From: Draconibacterium orientale | GTDB lineage: Bacteria > Bacteroidota > Bacteroidia > Bacteroidales > UBA1556 | Direction: 5' to 3' | Assembly: GCA_022736595.1 (NCBI GenBank) | Contig: DZDC01000087.1 | Coordinates: 1-9,100, forward strand | DNA: 9,100 nucleotides | Shown here: one piece after another, positions 1 to 8,200 of the stretch | Numbering within the stretch: the first letter of the stretch is position 1 | Layout: each line of letters begins with the position of its first letter | Notes under the pieces: model-generated | What the model was told of the DNA's origin: nothing | The model's input: only the letters and a program-made list of their open reading frames with translations | Databases searched by the model: none | Position numbers and translations under genes: made by a program

Positions 1-1131
1 AGGGGCTTGCTGCACCTGAACAGAATCTGTCTTTGAGCAACCATTGCCATCGGTTAATGTAAGCTGATATTGACCCGAAGCTATATTGGGATTCGCTGCA
101 GTTTGTGTGCCATTGCTCCATTCAAATGAATAGGCAAGCGTACCTCCGCTTGCGGTGGCTGCAATTTGCCCGTCCAAACCGCCATAACAAGTTACATCTT
201 GTACATTAAAACTCAAATGCAGCAAGTCGGGTTGGTAAACCGTACTTTGTTCAGTTTTGGGGCATCCATTTGCATCAGTAACTGTAAGTTCGTAGTTTCC
301 TGCAATTAAATTACTGGCTGTAGCTTGATTTTGAACGGGAACAGTATTCCATTGATAGCTGTATGGTGCTGTACCGCCTGCAACTGAAACATGCAATTGT
401 CCATCGTTTCCACTATAACAAGTTACCGAATCTTGCGTCAAAACAAAACTCATGCTATCGGGTTGATAAACCACAATGGTGCTGTCGAATGCACAAGCAT
501 GGGCGTCGGTAAGCGAAATGGTATAGGAACCCGAAATTAGGTTTGATAAATCGCCTGTATGAAAGCCATTGTTCCATGTAATCGTTAATGGAGCTGTACC
601 TCCGGAAATTTGAGTATGTATTTCTCCGTCTGTGGTGCCAAAACAATTGGTACTGTCGGTTGTAGCGTTAATTACAAATGCTGCCGGATGAAGTACGTCT
701 ATTTGCGAACTTGCTGTACAACTTTGTGCATCGGTAACGATTACCACATAATTGCCTGCTGGTAAGCCGGTAGCTGTTGCCGTTGTTTGAGTCGGATTGG
801 TATTCCATTCAATTTGGTAGGGCGAAGTACCACCCGTAATTTGCACATCGACACTGCCGTCGCTGCCGCCGAAGCAAGTCACACTGTCCTGACTAACTGT
901 TAAGCTAAGTGTTCCAGGCGAAACCACTTGAATTTGACCTTGAGCTTCGCATCCCAAAGCGTCGCTTACCGTAACCAAGTAGTTGCCTCCAATTAAATTC
1001 TGAGCGGTTTGAGTGGTTTGGCCATCGCTCCAAACATACGTATAGGGTGATAAACCACCGGTAGCATTTACGCTTGCCGAACCGTTACTTTGCCCGCAAG
1101 AGGCTTGAGTAGAATCTAAATTCAAAACCAA
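1..1131 (-). repeat. Array of five SprB-type protein repeats
   Basis: Within the first giant protein, residues 729-800, 801-877, 878-952, 953-1029 and 1030-1105 form head-to-tail units of 72-77 aa. Each begins just after a proline. It then carries a core such as DSVTCFGGSDG (also DSVTCYSGNDG, DVTCYGGLDG), a GG(T)xPY motif, W(S/N)(N/D), a G(N/S)Y segment and TDAxxC before the next proline. This is the SprB repeat pattern (Pfam SprB family) known from the Flavobacterium gliding adhesin SprB. Each unit has two cysteines in the same places. The last unit ends at the window edge with its closing proline, so more units may follow. DNA identity between units is only patchy (for example a shared 'ataacaagttac'), so the array is old or under diversifying drift, not freshly duplicated. 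Confidence 0.85.
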
Positions 1132-3315
1132 AGGTGTTGGGAAAAACAGGCTTTCGGTAGTTGTATTTGAACTGCATCCGTTGGCATCGACTTGTAACGA
1201 GATTTGATAAGTTTGACCCGCGGTGCCTGACACGGTATGAGGACCAACGCCCACACCACTTATGGCACTAGAGCCGTCAAAATTCCAAGTATATACCGAA
1301 TTAGAAACCAATGGTGCGTTGTATTCTACTTGAGCACTTTCTCCAGCACATTGAGGGGGAGTAACGATAAAATCGCTGCCAGGTATATCGTTTACGTTAA
1401 TTTGATGGGCATTTAGATGTCCGTGACACTGTGCATTGGCGTATGCTATGTAGTATGTGGTCGTATCGAAAAGTACAGGAGTTGAATACGAATTGCCTGT
1501 TTGTATCATATTGCTGCCTCCTGCGTCGGAATACCAATAAAAGTTTCCAAATCCTGTCGGGTGTTCGACTTGCAAGGTGGCCGAAGCCCCATCGCAAATG
1601 GTTTGTGTGCTGCCGTATGGAACAGGTTCTCCCAAAACAAAGGCACTTTGAGTTAAGCTGGTAGGCCAACTGACGGTAAGTGTCCCGTTATTGCCTCCCG
1701 AAGCGGCTGTTGTAGTACTTAAAACGAGGTTCCATGCCAAAGCCGGTGGATCGGTACCTTGCAGTGCAGAAACCATACATTCGTACATACCCGCCTCAAA
1801 ATCTTGACTTAGATTGTATGAAAATGTTAAACTGCCACTTGGTACACCCGCCGATGTGGAAATTTTCGCCCAATAATTCGCATAAAATGTTCCATTATGG
1901 CTTAAACTATCTAAATTAATCTTGACCCATGCCGCACCGTTGGTATTGCCAATATTCATCGAAATGGGACGGTATGTTTGATTGGTCGTATTCGATGTCC
2001 CAACAGGGAAGGTATAATCGGCGACAGCAACAGCTCTTTTTAATTGTCCGGCCACATAACTACCAGAACTGTAGGCCGTAATGGCACTTGCAGTACTATT
2101 TGAAACGAATATTTCGTAATTCTCAGAATTCTCTCGTGTATAAACAACACCATCGGTTAATGTCAATTGATGCGAAACCGTAAGATTCGAATCCAATTGA
2201 ATTCCTTTTCCTGTATTATTGATTTGTAAATCGTATAAAGTGGATGCCCCAAAATTGATGCTTTGCAAAGCAGTTGAACTAGTTCCATTCAAGATTACTT
2301 TTCCGGTACTTGCCGTAAATGTGCCGTTTATGCCATAGATCACGTCTTTACCAACGCTTAGTATGCGAGTGCCATTAACATCCCAATTACCTTTGTTCAG
2401 TGTGAAATTATTTTGAGTAAAGATATCGCCATTTGCATTGCCGGTTCCCGATATAGGAGACACTTTCCCGCTTGTTTTATTTACAATTAAATTCCAAAAA
2501 GGATTAAGTGATGGATTCGATACGAAAATGGTTTGGTTGTTAGGTTGGCAAGAAGAATAGTTGTCGTATTGAACGGAAATAGTTCCTGTTCCCCCTACAA
2601 AAGTGCCATTACAAGTCCAATTACCATAAAGATAAATTGATTTTGTGCCTGCATTTACAGTCGCCCCACTATTTATGACAACGTGATTCAAATAAAAACT
2701 GTAAATTCCGGATAGAGTGGTAAGGCCATCGAAGGTTAAGGTAGATGTAGGAAAGCTCTGCGAATTACGATTAAGTATACCATCTGCAATAAGATTTCCC
2801 TTAATGGTTGTATTGGATTCATGCAAAGTTAAACCGTTACCCGGAGTGCCATTGGTGTTACTCGACCGTAAGTTGTAAAAAATTGGAGCAGTTCCCAACA
2901 TCGATTGGGCACCGTTTCCATTAAACCGTACAGTTCCAGTCCCGTAGTTAAATGTCCCAGATTGTGTGAAATTGCCGGTTAACTGTAAAGTCCCAGAGTT
3001 CGAATTCAATGTACCAAAAATGTCCATATTTCCGCCCGAAGTGCCGTTGCCTTGCAGTGTTAAAGTATAAGTGTTTAACGACAAAGTTCCACCTGTATTG
3101 ATTTTAAGTTTGTAAATTGTAGCATTGGCCGTCAGACTGATGTGTGCACCTGAAACGATCACCACCGAGTCGTTAGCCGATGGGATTAAACCGCCCACCC
3201 ATGATGTTCCAGCGTTAAAGTTACCACTTACGGCATTGCTCGTAATAGTAGCAGATTGGCTCGAAAAAGAGGCTAATAACAGCCCAAAAACTAAAAAAAA
3301 GAAATTTTTCTTCAT
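1..3315 (-). CDS. Giant T9SS-type secreted surface protein with SprB repeats (C-terminus outside window)
   Basis: The minus-strand frame starting at the ATG at 3315-3313 stays open for 1105 codons to the left edge, so stop and C-terminus are missing. Residues 1-22 are a signal peptide (MKKNFFFLVFGLLLASFSS...). Residues about 23-400 are Gly/Asn/Thr-rich, with repeated GTL/GTF/GNG turns and recurring 'NLxVxxxxGK...LxxNLTV' segments (near 146-175, 274-300 and 360-395), suggesting a beta-solenoid or stacked beta repeats. About 560-640 is an Ig-like domain (TICDGASATLQV...FYWYSDAGG). About 641-725 is PKD-like (VYTWNFDGSS). From 729 onward come five SprB repeats. Proteins of this kind are exported by the Bacteroidota T9SS and act as adhesins or motility-related surface proteins. 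A C-terminal sorting domain is expected beyond the window but is not seen. The exact ligand or role is unknown. A TAnnTTTG-like element lies about 117 bases upstream; no clear ribosome binding site is visible. Confidence 0.9.
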   Translation of the reverse strand, partial: MKKNFFFLVFGLLLASFSSQSATITSNAVSGNFNAGTSWVGGLIPSANDSVVIVSGAHISLTANATIYKLKINTGGTLSLNTYTLTLQGNGTSGGNMDIFGTLNSNSGTLQLTGNFTQSGTFNYGTGTVRFNGNGAQSMLGTAPIFYNLRSSNTNGTPGNGLTLHESNTTIKGNLIADGILNRNSQSFPTSTLTFDGLTTLSGIYSFYLNHVVINSGATVNAGTKSIYLYGNWTCNGTFVGGTGTISVQYDNYSSCQPNNQTIFVSNPSLNPFWNLIVNKTSGKVSPISGTGNANGDIFTQNNFTLNKGNWDVNGTRILSVGKDVIYGINGTFTASTGKVILNGTSSTALQSINFGASTLYDLQINNTGKGIQLDSNLTVSHQLTLTDGVVYTRENSENYEIFVSNSTASAITAYSSGSYVAGQLKRAVAVADYTFPVGTSNTTNQTYRPISMNIGNTNGAAWVKINLDSLSHNGTFYANYWAKISTSAGVPSGSLTFSYNLSQDFEAGMYECMVSALQGTDPPALAWNLVLSTTTAASGGNNGTLTVSWPTSLTQSAFVLGEPVPYGSTQTICDGASATLQVEHPTGFGNFYWYSDAGGSNMIQTGNSYSTPVLFDTTTYYIAYANAQCHGHLNAHQINVNDIPGSDFIVTPPQCAGESAQVEYNAPLVSNSVYTWNFDGSSAISGVGVGPHTVSGTAGQTYQISLQVDANGCSSNTTTESLFFPTPLVLNLDSTQASCGQSNGSASVNATGGLSPYTYVWSDGQTTQTAQNLIGGNYLVTVSDALGCEAQGQIQVVSPGTLSLTVSQDSVTCFGGSDGSVDVQITGGTSPYQIEWNTNPTQTTATATGLPAGNYVVIVTDAQSCTASSQIDVLHPAAFVINATTDSTNCFGTTDGEIHTQISGGTAPLTITWNNGFHTGDLSNLISGSYTISLTDAHACAFDSTIVVYQPDSMSFVLTQDSVTCYSGNDGQLHVSVAGGTAPYSYQWNTVPVQNQATASNLIAGNYELTVTDANGCPKTEQSTVYQPDLLHLSFNVQDVTCYGGLDGQIAATASGGTLAYSFEWSNGTQTAANPNIASGQYQLTLTDGNGCSKTDSVQVQQAP

Positions 3316-3431
3316 AAACGTTAAATTAGTTAAACAGTGTGAATATTTCCACGTGTTTAAACATGATATTATTTTTGTATTTGGAATAACCATATTCTTT
3401 TGGGTTTGGAAAGTATGGTTGAAAATGGCAT

Positions 3432-3439
3432 CAAATTTA
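3432..3439 (-). promoter_or_regulatory. Possible -7 element (TAAATTTG) for the first giant gene
   Basis: On the minus strand positions 3439-3432 read TAAATTTG, matching the Bacteroidota -7 consensus TAnnTTTG. It would start transcription near 3426 and leave a leader of about 110 bases before the ATG at 3315. No clear TTG-type -33 element is seen at the usual distance, so this rests on one short match in AT-rich DNA. Confidence 0.35.
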
Positions 3440-3579
3440 ATATAAATCGATGATTTTAGATATGTATTATTTGTTAATTTTTGCTTTTCTTAATTTTAAT
3501 AAATCACTTGATTCGAACATGAGATATTCAATTATTCAGCAGTATACTTGAGTGCGAAGTTGTATCAAAGGTTCGAGCA

Positions 3580-3608
3580 ATTCACAACAATTGGGCTTCG
3601 GGAATCTC
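3580..3608. repeat. Imperfect direct repeat, copy 1
   Basis: This segment (attcac-aca-ttgggcttcg-gaatctc core) recurs at 3771-3799 with a few substitutions and one single-base shift. The two copies are 191 bases apart in the same orientation. They do not encode protein. The function is unknown; a dispersed repeat family or the remnant of a local duplication are both possible. Confidence 0.6.
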
Positions 3609-3687
3609 TAAGAAATTAAGAACCTGTCAAGCTTTGGTCGTTAAATCCTCCGACTCAGGCGGGCAATAAACTAGTCTCTCCTACCCG

Positions 3688-3720
3688 ACCTACCTAACGG
3701 CAGGCAGCAGGCAGGCAGGT
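3688..3720. repeat. GGCA-rich inverted repeat
   Basis: ACCTACCT (3688-3695) pairs with AGGCAGGT (3713-3720) with one mismatch around a 17-base loop. The right arm and loop consist of repeated GGCA units (3699-3719). The composition is much richer in GC than the surrounding DNA. Similar CCTGCC/GGCAGG-type intergenic repeats are common in Bacteroidota genomes (recalled, not searched). It is not followed by a T-tract in either direction, so it is probably not a simple terminator. Confidence 0.45.
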
Positions 3721-3770
3721 TTGTGTAACAGCTATACCACAAAATACACAAAAGAAAATTCAAGATTGAA

Positions 3771-3799
3771 ATTCACTACATTGGGGCTTCGAGAATCTC
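3771..3799. repeat. Imperfect direct repeat, copy 2, with short inverted repeat
   Basis: This is the second copy of the 3580-3608 repeat. It ends in the palindromic gagaatctc, and TCGAGA at 3789-3794 pairs perfectly with TCTCGA at 3803-3808. This copy could therefore form a small hairpin that copy 1 cannot, because copy 1 has diverged after the shared segment. Confidence 0.6.
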
Positions 3800-3831
3800 A
3801 GCTCTCGATTGGGTTTTGGTCAACACATCAG

Positions 3832-3919
3832 CAAATAAACCCTCAACGAATAAACAAATCAACGTTCGGTCAACTTTCAACAATTAAATAAACAAATAAA
3901 CCCCTCAACAAATAAACAA
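3832..3919. repeat. AATAAAC-rich repeat cluster upstream of the adenylate kinase gene
   Basis: Five AATAAAC units occur at 3834, 3849, 3887, 3895 and 3911. They are arranged as two longer copies of caaataaac-cctcaac-raataaacaa (3832-3858 and 3894-3919). The cluster ends just before the probable promoter of the adenylate kinase gene. It could be a regulator binding region or merely low-complexity AT-rich DNA; the sequence does not decide. Confidence 0.5.
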
Positions 3920-3924
3920 TTTAT

Positions 3925-3932
3925 TAACTTTG
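3925..3932 (+). promoter_or_regulatory. Probable -7 promoter element (TAACTTTG) for the adenylate kinase gene
   Basis: TAACTTTG matches the Bacteroidota TAnnTTTG -7 element exactly. It sits 26 bases before the ATG at 3959, giving a short leader of about 20 bases. No good TTG -33 element is present at the expected 17-23 base spacing. No Shine-Dalgarno sequence precedes the ATG, which is usual in this phylum. Confidence 0.5.
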
Positions 3933-3958
3933 TATTCAAATCTTATTAAAACCTATCT

Positions 3959-5128
3959 ATGTTAAATATTGCTCTGTTTGGTCCTCCGGGAGCGGGTAAA
4001 GGGACACAATCTAAAAAATTACTCGAACAATATAATTTGGCTTACATCTCAACTGGAGATATGCTTCGCGAGGAGATTGCCGAAGGCACCAAACTGGGCT
4101 TACGAGCTAAAGATATTATTAGCAAAGGGGGACTGGCACCTGACGAAATTATTGTTCAGATTATCGAAAACAAAATCAGAACCAATACCATGGTAAGTGG
4201 CTTTTTGTTCGATGGTTTTCCCCGTACGGTGGTTCAAGCCTATATTTTAGAAGGGCTATTGACCAAGTTGAACACGTCTTTGTCGTGCATGATTAGTTTG
4301 CAAGTGCCCAAAGATCAGCTAAAAAGACGTTTACTCGATAGGGGACAAACGTCTGGACGTTCCGACGATTCCGAAGAAGTTATTAATACACGTTTGCACG
4401 AATATGACGTTAAAACAGCTCCAGTAGCTGATTTCTACGACGAAAAAGGAATCTATTATCCTGTCGACGGAACAGGCTCTATGGAAGATGTGTTTGAGCG
4501 CATTAGCAAGCCAATCGAAAATATATTGAACCAAACTTGGTTTAACGTGGTGCTTTTAGGCCCTCCCGGATCTGGAAAAGGAACTCAAGCCAAGGAAATT
4601 GCAGCCAAGTACAATTTAGCCTATATTTCTACGGGTAAAATTCTTCGCGAATCGGTCGAAGATGGTACAGACTTGGGTATCGCTGCCAAAAAATTCATGG
4701 ACGAAGGTTCTATTGTTCCCGACGAAATTGCCATTAAAATTATCGAAAAAGCGATTGAAGAAAACCCAAATGCACGTGGATTTATTTTTAAAGGATACCC
4801 AAGAACCATTGTTCAAGCCTATATTCTTGATGGGTTACTTCGGAAAAAGGGCTCGTCAGTATCTGCAATTATCGAAATAGATGTGCCTATACTTGAATCA
4901 ATCAAACGATTAACCGCTCGCAGTAAAACAGATATGCGCCGTTCGTATGATATGGATGTCGAATTGATAGTTAAACGCCTCGAAGAACATCAAGCCATAA
5001 CAATTCCAGTGAGCGAATACTATGCTAAAACTAAAAAAGTATGGCAAATTAACGGCAGTGGCAACGAAGCAGATGTCCGAAAATTGGTAATGGACGCCAC
5101 CGAAGAAGCCTTTAAGAAAGCACGATAA
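3959..5128 (+). CDS. adk: Tandem fused adenylate kinase (two AdK domains; second probably non-canonical)
   Basis: This 389-aa cytoplasmic protein consists of two adenylate kinase domains in one chain, about twice the usual 190-215 aa. Adenylate kinase interconverts ATP + AMP and 2 ADP. Domain 1 (1-190) has the P-loop GPPGAGKGT (8-16), STGDMLR with Asp34 and Arg37 for AMP binding, DGFPRT (85-90), Gln93, and a short LID with SGRSDD (132-137) and Arg145. It lacks the zinc-finger LID. All expected catalytic residues are present, so it should be active. Domain 2 (193-389) keeps the P-loop GPPGSGKGT (201-209), Arg230, Arg282 and Arg340. Asp34 is replaced by Lys227 and Asp85 by Lys278 (FKGYPRT), and SGRSDD has become a diverged MRRSYD (326-331). 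It may be a regulatory or altered-specificity module. The start at 3959 gives a P-loop at the normal distance. A terminator follows the TAA stop. The gene is monocistronic and convergent with the next gene. Confidence 0.93.
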   Translation: MLNIALFGPPGAGKGTQSKKLLEQYNLAYISTGDMLREEIAEGTKLGLRAKDIISKGGLAPDEIIVQIIENKIRTNTMVSGFLFDGFPRTVVQAYILEGLLTKLNTSLSCMISLQVPKDQLKRRLLDRGQTSGRSDDSEEVINTRLHEYDVKTAPVADFYDEKGIYYPVDGTGSMEDVFERISKPIENILNQTWFNVVLLGPPGSGKGTQAKEIAAKYNLAYISTGKILRESVEDGTDLGIAAKKFMDEGSIVPDEIAIKIIEKAIEENPNARGFIFKGYPRTIVQAYILDGLLRKKGSSVSAIIEIDVPILESIKRLTARSKTDMRRSYDMDVELIVKRLEEHQAITIPVSEYYAKTKKVWQINGSGNEADVRKLVMDATEEAFKKAR

Positions 5129-5146
5129 TATTGTTCTTTATAACAT

Positions 5147-5182
5147 AAAAAAGACTGCTCAATAATTTGGGCCGTCTTTTTT
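5147..5182. terminator. Bidirectional intrinsic terminator
   Basis: AAAAAAGAC (5147-5155) pairs with GTCTTTTTT (5174-5182) around an 18-base middle that adds a small GC pairing. Because the stem is flanked by an A-run on one side and a T-run on the other, it can act on both strands. It lies 18 bases after the adenylate kinase stop and 78 bases beyond the stop of the convergent giant gene, so it probably ends both transcripts. Confidence 0.75.
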
Positions 5183-5260
5183 GTGCTATAATTAAAAACT
5201 ACATGTACCTGTTTTGTTTTAATCCAAATTCAGGTTCGATGGATATGATGAAACTCCTAA

Positions 5261-8200
5261 TTATCGTATCACGCTAACTGTGCCAGATTGTTCAACCGAG
5301 TTTCCATTTGTATCTCTAAAATTGCAAATCCAAGTATAAACATCATTTTGAACGAAGGTATTTGTTCCCTGTGTTTTTCCGCTCCAGCCTTCTTCCTGAT
5401 TCGACGATTCAAAAATAACTTCGCCCCAGCGGTTGTAGATTTGAAGTAAGAAGCCATCTTTCGAAATGCTAGTCCCCACAATTCTAAATACTTCGTTGTT
5501 CGAATCCCCATCTGGAGAAAAAGCGGTTGGAGCATAAAATTGAGTGCCTTCTTCAACATGAACCATCATCATACTGGTGTCGCTGCAGTTTTGTAAGCTA
5601 GTGGCAATGAGCTGAATCGGATAAGTACCAATCTGACTATATTTTTCGGTCGGATTAACCAATTGAGATTGGTGTCCATTTCCGAAATCCCAAAGGTAAG
5701 TTTGTGCATTAATCGAGTGGTTTTCAAAGTAAATTTGAGGATTGATAATTTCAACATTAAAGTCGGATGGCACAAATTGAGCGGTAACTTGTGGATACAC
5801 ATTAATATGACTATGTTTTATAGAAGTAGAATGGCATCCATTAATATTTGTAACATCAAGTTGAATATTATAAATACCCGATTCTAACCATAAATCTGGT
5901 GACATATTGGTGCTGATATTGGCCGTATTTCCGTCGGCTTGATAGGTCCAGATATAGTTGAATTGGCTATTTTGCTCCATAGCCTGAAGTTTTAAATTAA
6001 ACGGAGGGCAACCTGCAAAATCTTCTGAATAGAAATCAGAACTAGGAACTGGGTAGAAATGCAAATCCAAAGTGGTTTCAACTTCGTGATAACACTGATC
6101 GCTTACTTTAACCACAAAGGTTTCCCCGTCAGAAGGCATTACCGTTGTTGGGAACAATGTTGCCAAACCATTTAAACTTGCGGAGTAATTACCACTTCCG
6201 CCTTGTGCGTCGTAATGGATAACTACCTCGCTGCCTGGGCAAACCGTATCTCTGCTTATTTGTGCATACACTTGTAATTCAGGATAAACCCAAAGTGTAA
6301 TTTGTTCTACCGCCTGGCACATGTGTGCATCAAAGACAGTTAATTGATAACTGCTATTTTGCAACGGGCTTACCGCAATTTCTGGAGTGGTTTCGCCTGT
6401 CGACCAAGTATAAGTGTAGGGTGCATGACCGCCTGTTGCAGAACTTATAATGGTTTCAAATTCTTTACTGCAATAATAATGATTGGAGGGTAATCCTAAA
6501 GTAATTCTTTCGGCTTGACTTACCGCAATATCGACAACTAATGGACACAAATGTGCATCACTAACCGTAACACGATAGACTCCCGCTGGCAAACTATCAA
6601 TATCTGCATTGGTTTGCCCGATTTGCCATTGGTAGGTGTACCCCGGTGTACCGCCCGAAGCTGTTAACGAAATTTCCCCATCTCGTCCACCATAGCAAGT
6701 TACCGTTTGAACGGTTGAGCTAGCTTCAACCGCTGTGGGTTGCGAAATACTCACCACATCAGTAATTGTGCATTGATGGGAGTCGGTTACGGTAACAGTA
6801 TAGTCTCCAGCTAGTAATCCAAATACGTGGCTACCAGAAGCCCCATTGGACCAATTGTATGCATACGGAGGATAATCGCTTTGAGCAGTGAAGTCAATTT
6901 GTCCATCGGCACTTTCGAAGCACAAGGCATCGGTATGCGATTGAGATAACACAAATCCTGTGTGGGCAAACACTTGTACGGTGTCAATATCTTCGCAAGT
7001 ACCATTGCTTACCGTAACATGGTAAATGCCAGGCGCTGTTGCATTGAACGTCGCAATGGTGCTGTTGTCGTGCCAAGTATAAGTATCCCCTGGGTTTTGA
7101 GCATTAAAAACATGTGAGCTTGTACCAGGGCAGAAAGTCACATCAGGACCTAAATTCACATTTGGCGAAGTTAACACAGGTACCGAAATTGTGGTATCCC
7201 AAGCACAACCATAATGGTCAATCACTTGATAGGTGTAACTATAATTTCCTTGAATTGGTGGGACAATAGTTATAGAACTGTCGCTTTGTGCTACGATATA
7301 TGGGCCACTTACCCACGACAATTGGTCGATGGGTACGGTGTAATCCCATGCATCGGGGGCAATGTCGGGGTTGAGTGTCATTTGCCACGAAAAGATATAG
7401 CCATTATCGGAAGCCCAGTTGTCGCAAATTTCAATAGTCCATTCACCATTCAATGGGCAACCAACCAAGTCGGCAAAGGTGCCGTAAGGCCTGTAACTAC
7501 CTTCGGCTAAAGTTCCTCCAGCTTCTTCTACCATTGTGCCAAAAGTGGGCGAAATAGGTGTCCAAGAATAATGGTATCCTTCGCCCCAGTTTAAATCTGT
7601 GTCGTCATCGATTGGCACACCTAAGAATGTACCTCCGCCTGCACCACCGTCAAATTCTTTTAAAACTAAAGTTTGACCATTGGGACAGATAATTGAAATT
7701 TCGAGGTCACCTAAAAACGAATGCTCCATATTGACATCCAAACTCAAAAAATCTTGTGGATTTTCGAGGGTTTGTCCAGGGTTAAAACAGTTGAAAACCA
7801 CCGAAGTTTCATAGCAAGTGCCAGTACCATCTGGTAAAAACGTAGTGTCGTTTACACCCAAAGTGGTCGATATTTCTTCTTGATAATTTTCGCCATTAAT
7901 AATGGCCGAACCTGAGCTGCCCAATTCAAAATTGAGCTCCAAAGTATCTTTTGCACAAATAGGTTCTATGGCAGAAACCCCAATAAAAGGATTGCCAGCA
8001 ATTACTACACGTGTTTCGATACTGTTGTCACTTGAGCAGCCATTTCCATCGGTTACAAACAGCGATACGGTATATCCTCCAATAGCGTTATAGGTATGAT
8101 TAGCTGTAGGCCCTGTTGCGGTTGTACCATCGCCGAATACCCATAGATATTCACAATCTGCACTACTTTGATGGTAGACAAGGTCATTTTGAGGGAATGC

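Larger units (their letters stand above)
3316..3958. other. Gene-free intergenic region between divergent genes
   Basis: About 640 bases lie between the divergent starts of the first giant gene and the adenylate kinase gene. I see no credible coding sequence; the longest plus-strand frame entering it is the antisense shadow of the giant gene's start. It is AT-rich, with one GC-richer island near 3645-3720. It holds a 29-bp imperfect direct repeat, a GGCA-rich inverted repeat, a cluster of AATAAAC units and two probable promoter elements, listed separately. No tRNA or recognisable riboswitch was found. Confidence 0.7.

Noticed and set aside
1397..1669. ORFs on both strands within the first giant gene (such as 1397-1669 minus and 1431-1664 plus)
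   Set aside because: They lie inside the long open frame that encodes the Ig-like and PKD-like domains. Their compositions are Arg/Cys/His-rich out-of-frame readings.
3125..3445. 106-aa plus-strand ORF
   Set aside because: It is the antisense shadow of the first giant gene's signal peptide, running into AT-rich intergenic DNA, with no plausible protein features.
3688..3720. Intrinsic terminator at the GGCA-rich hairpin
   Set aside because: There is no T-tract on either side, and no gene ends nearby on either strand.
3580..3799. CRISPR array
   Set aside because: There are only two imperfect repeat copies, 191 bases apart, with no regular spacers.
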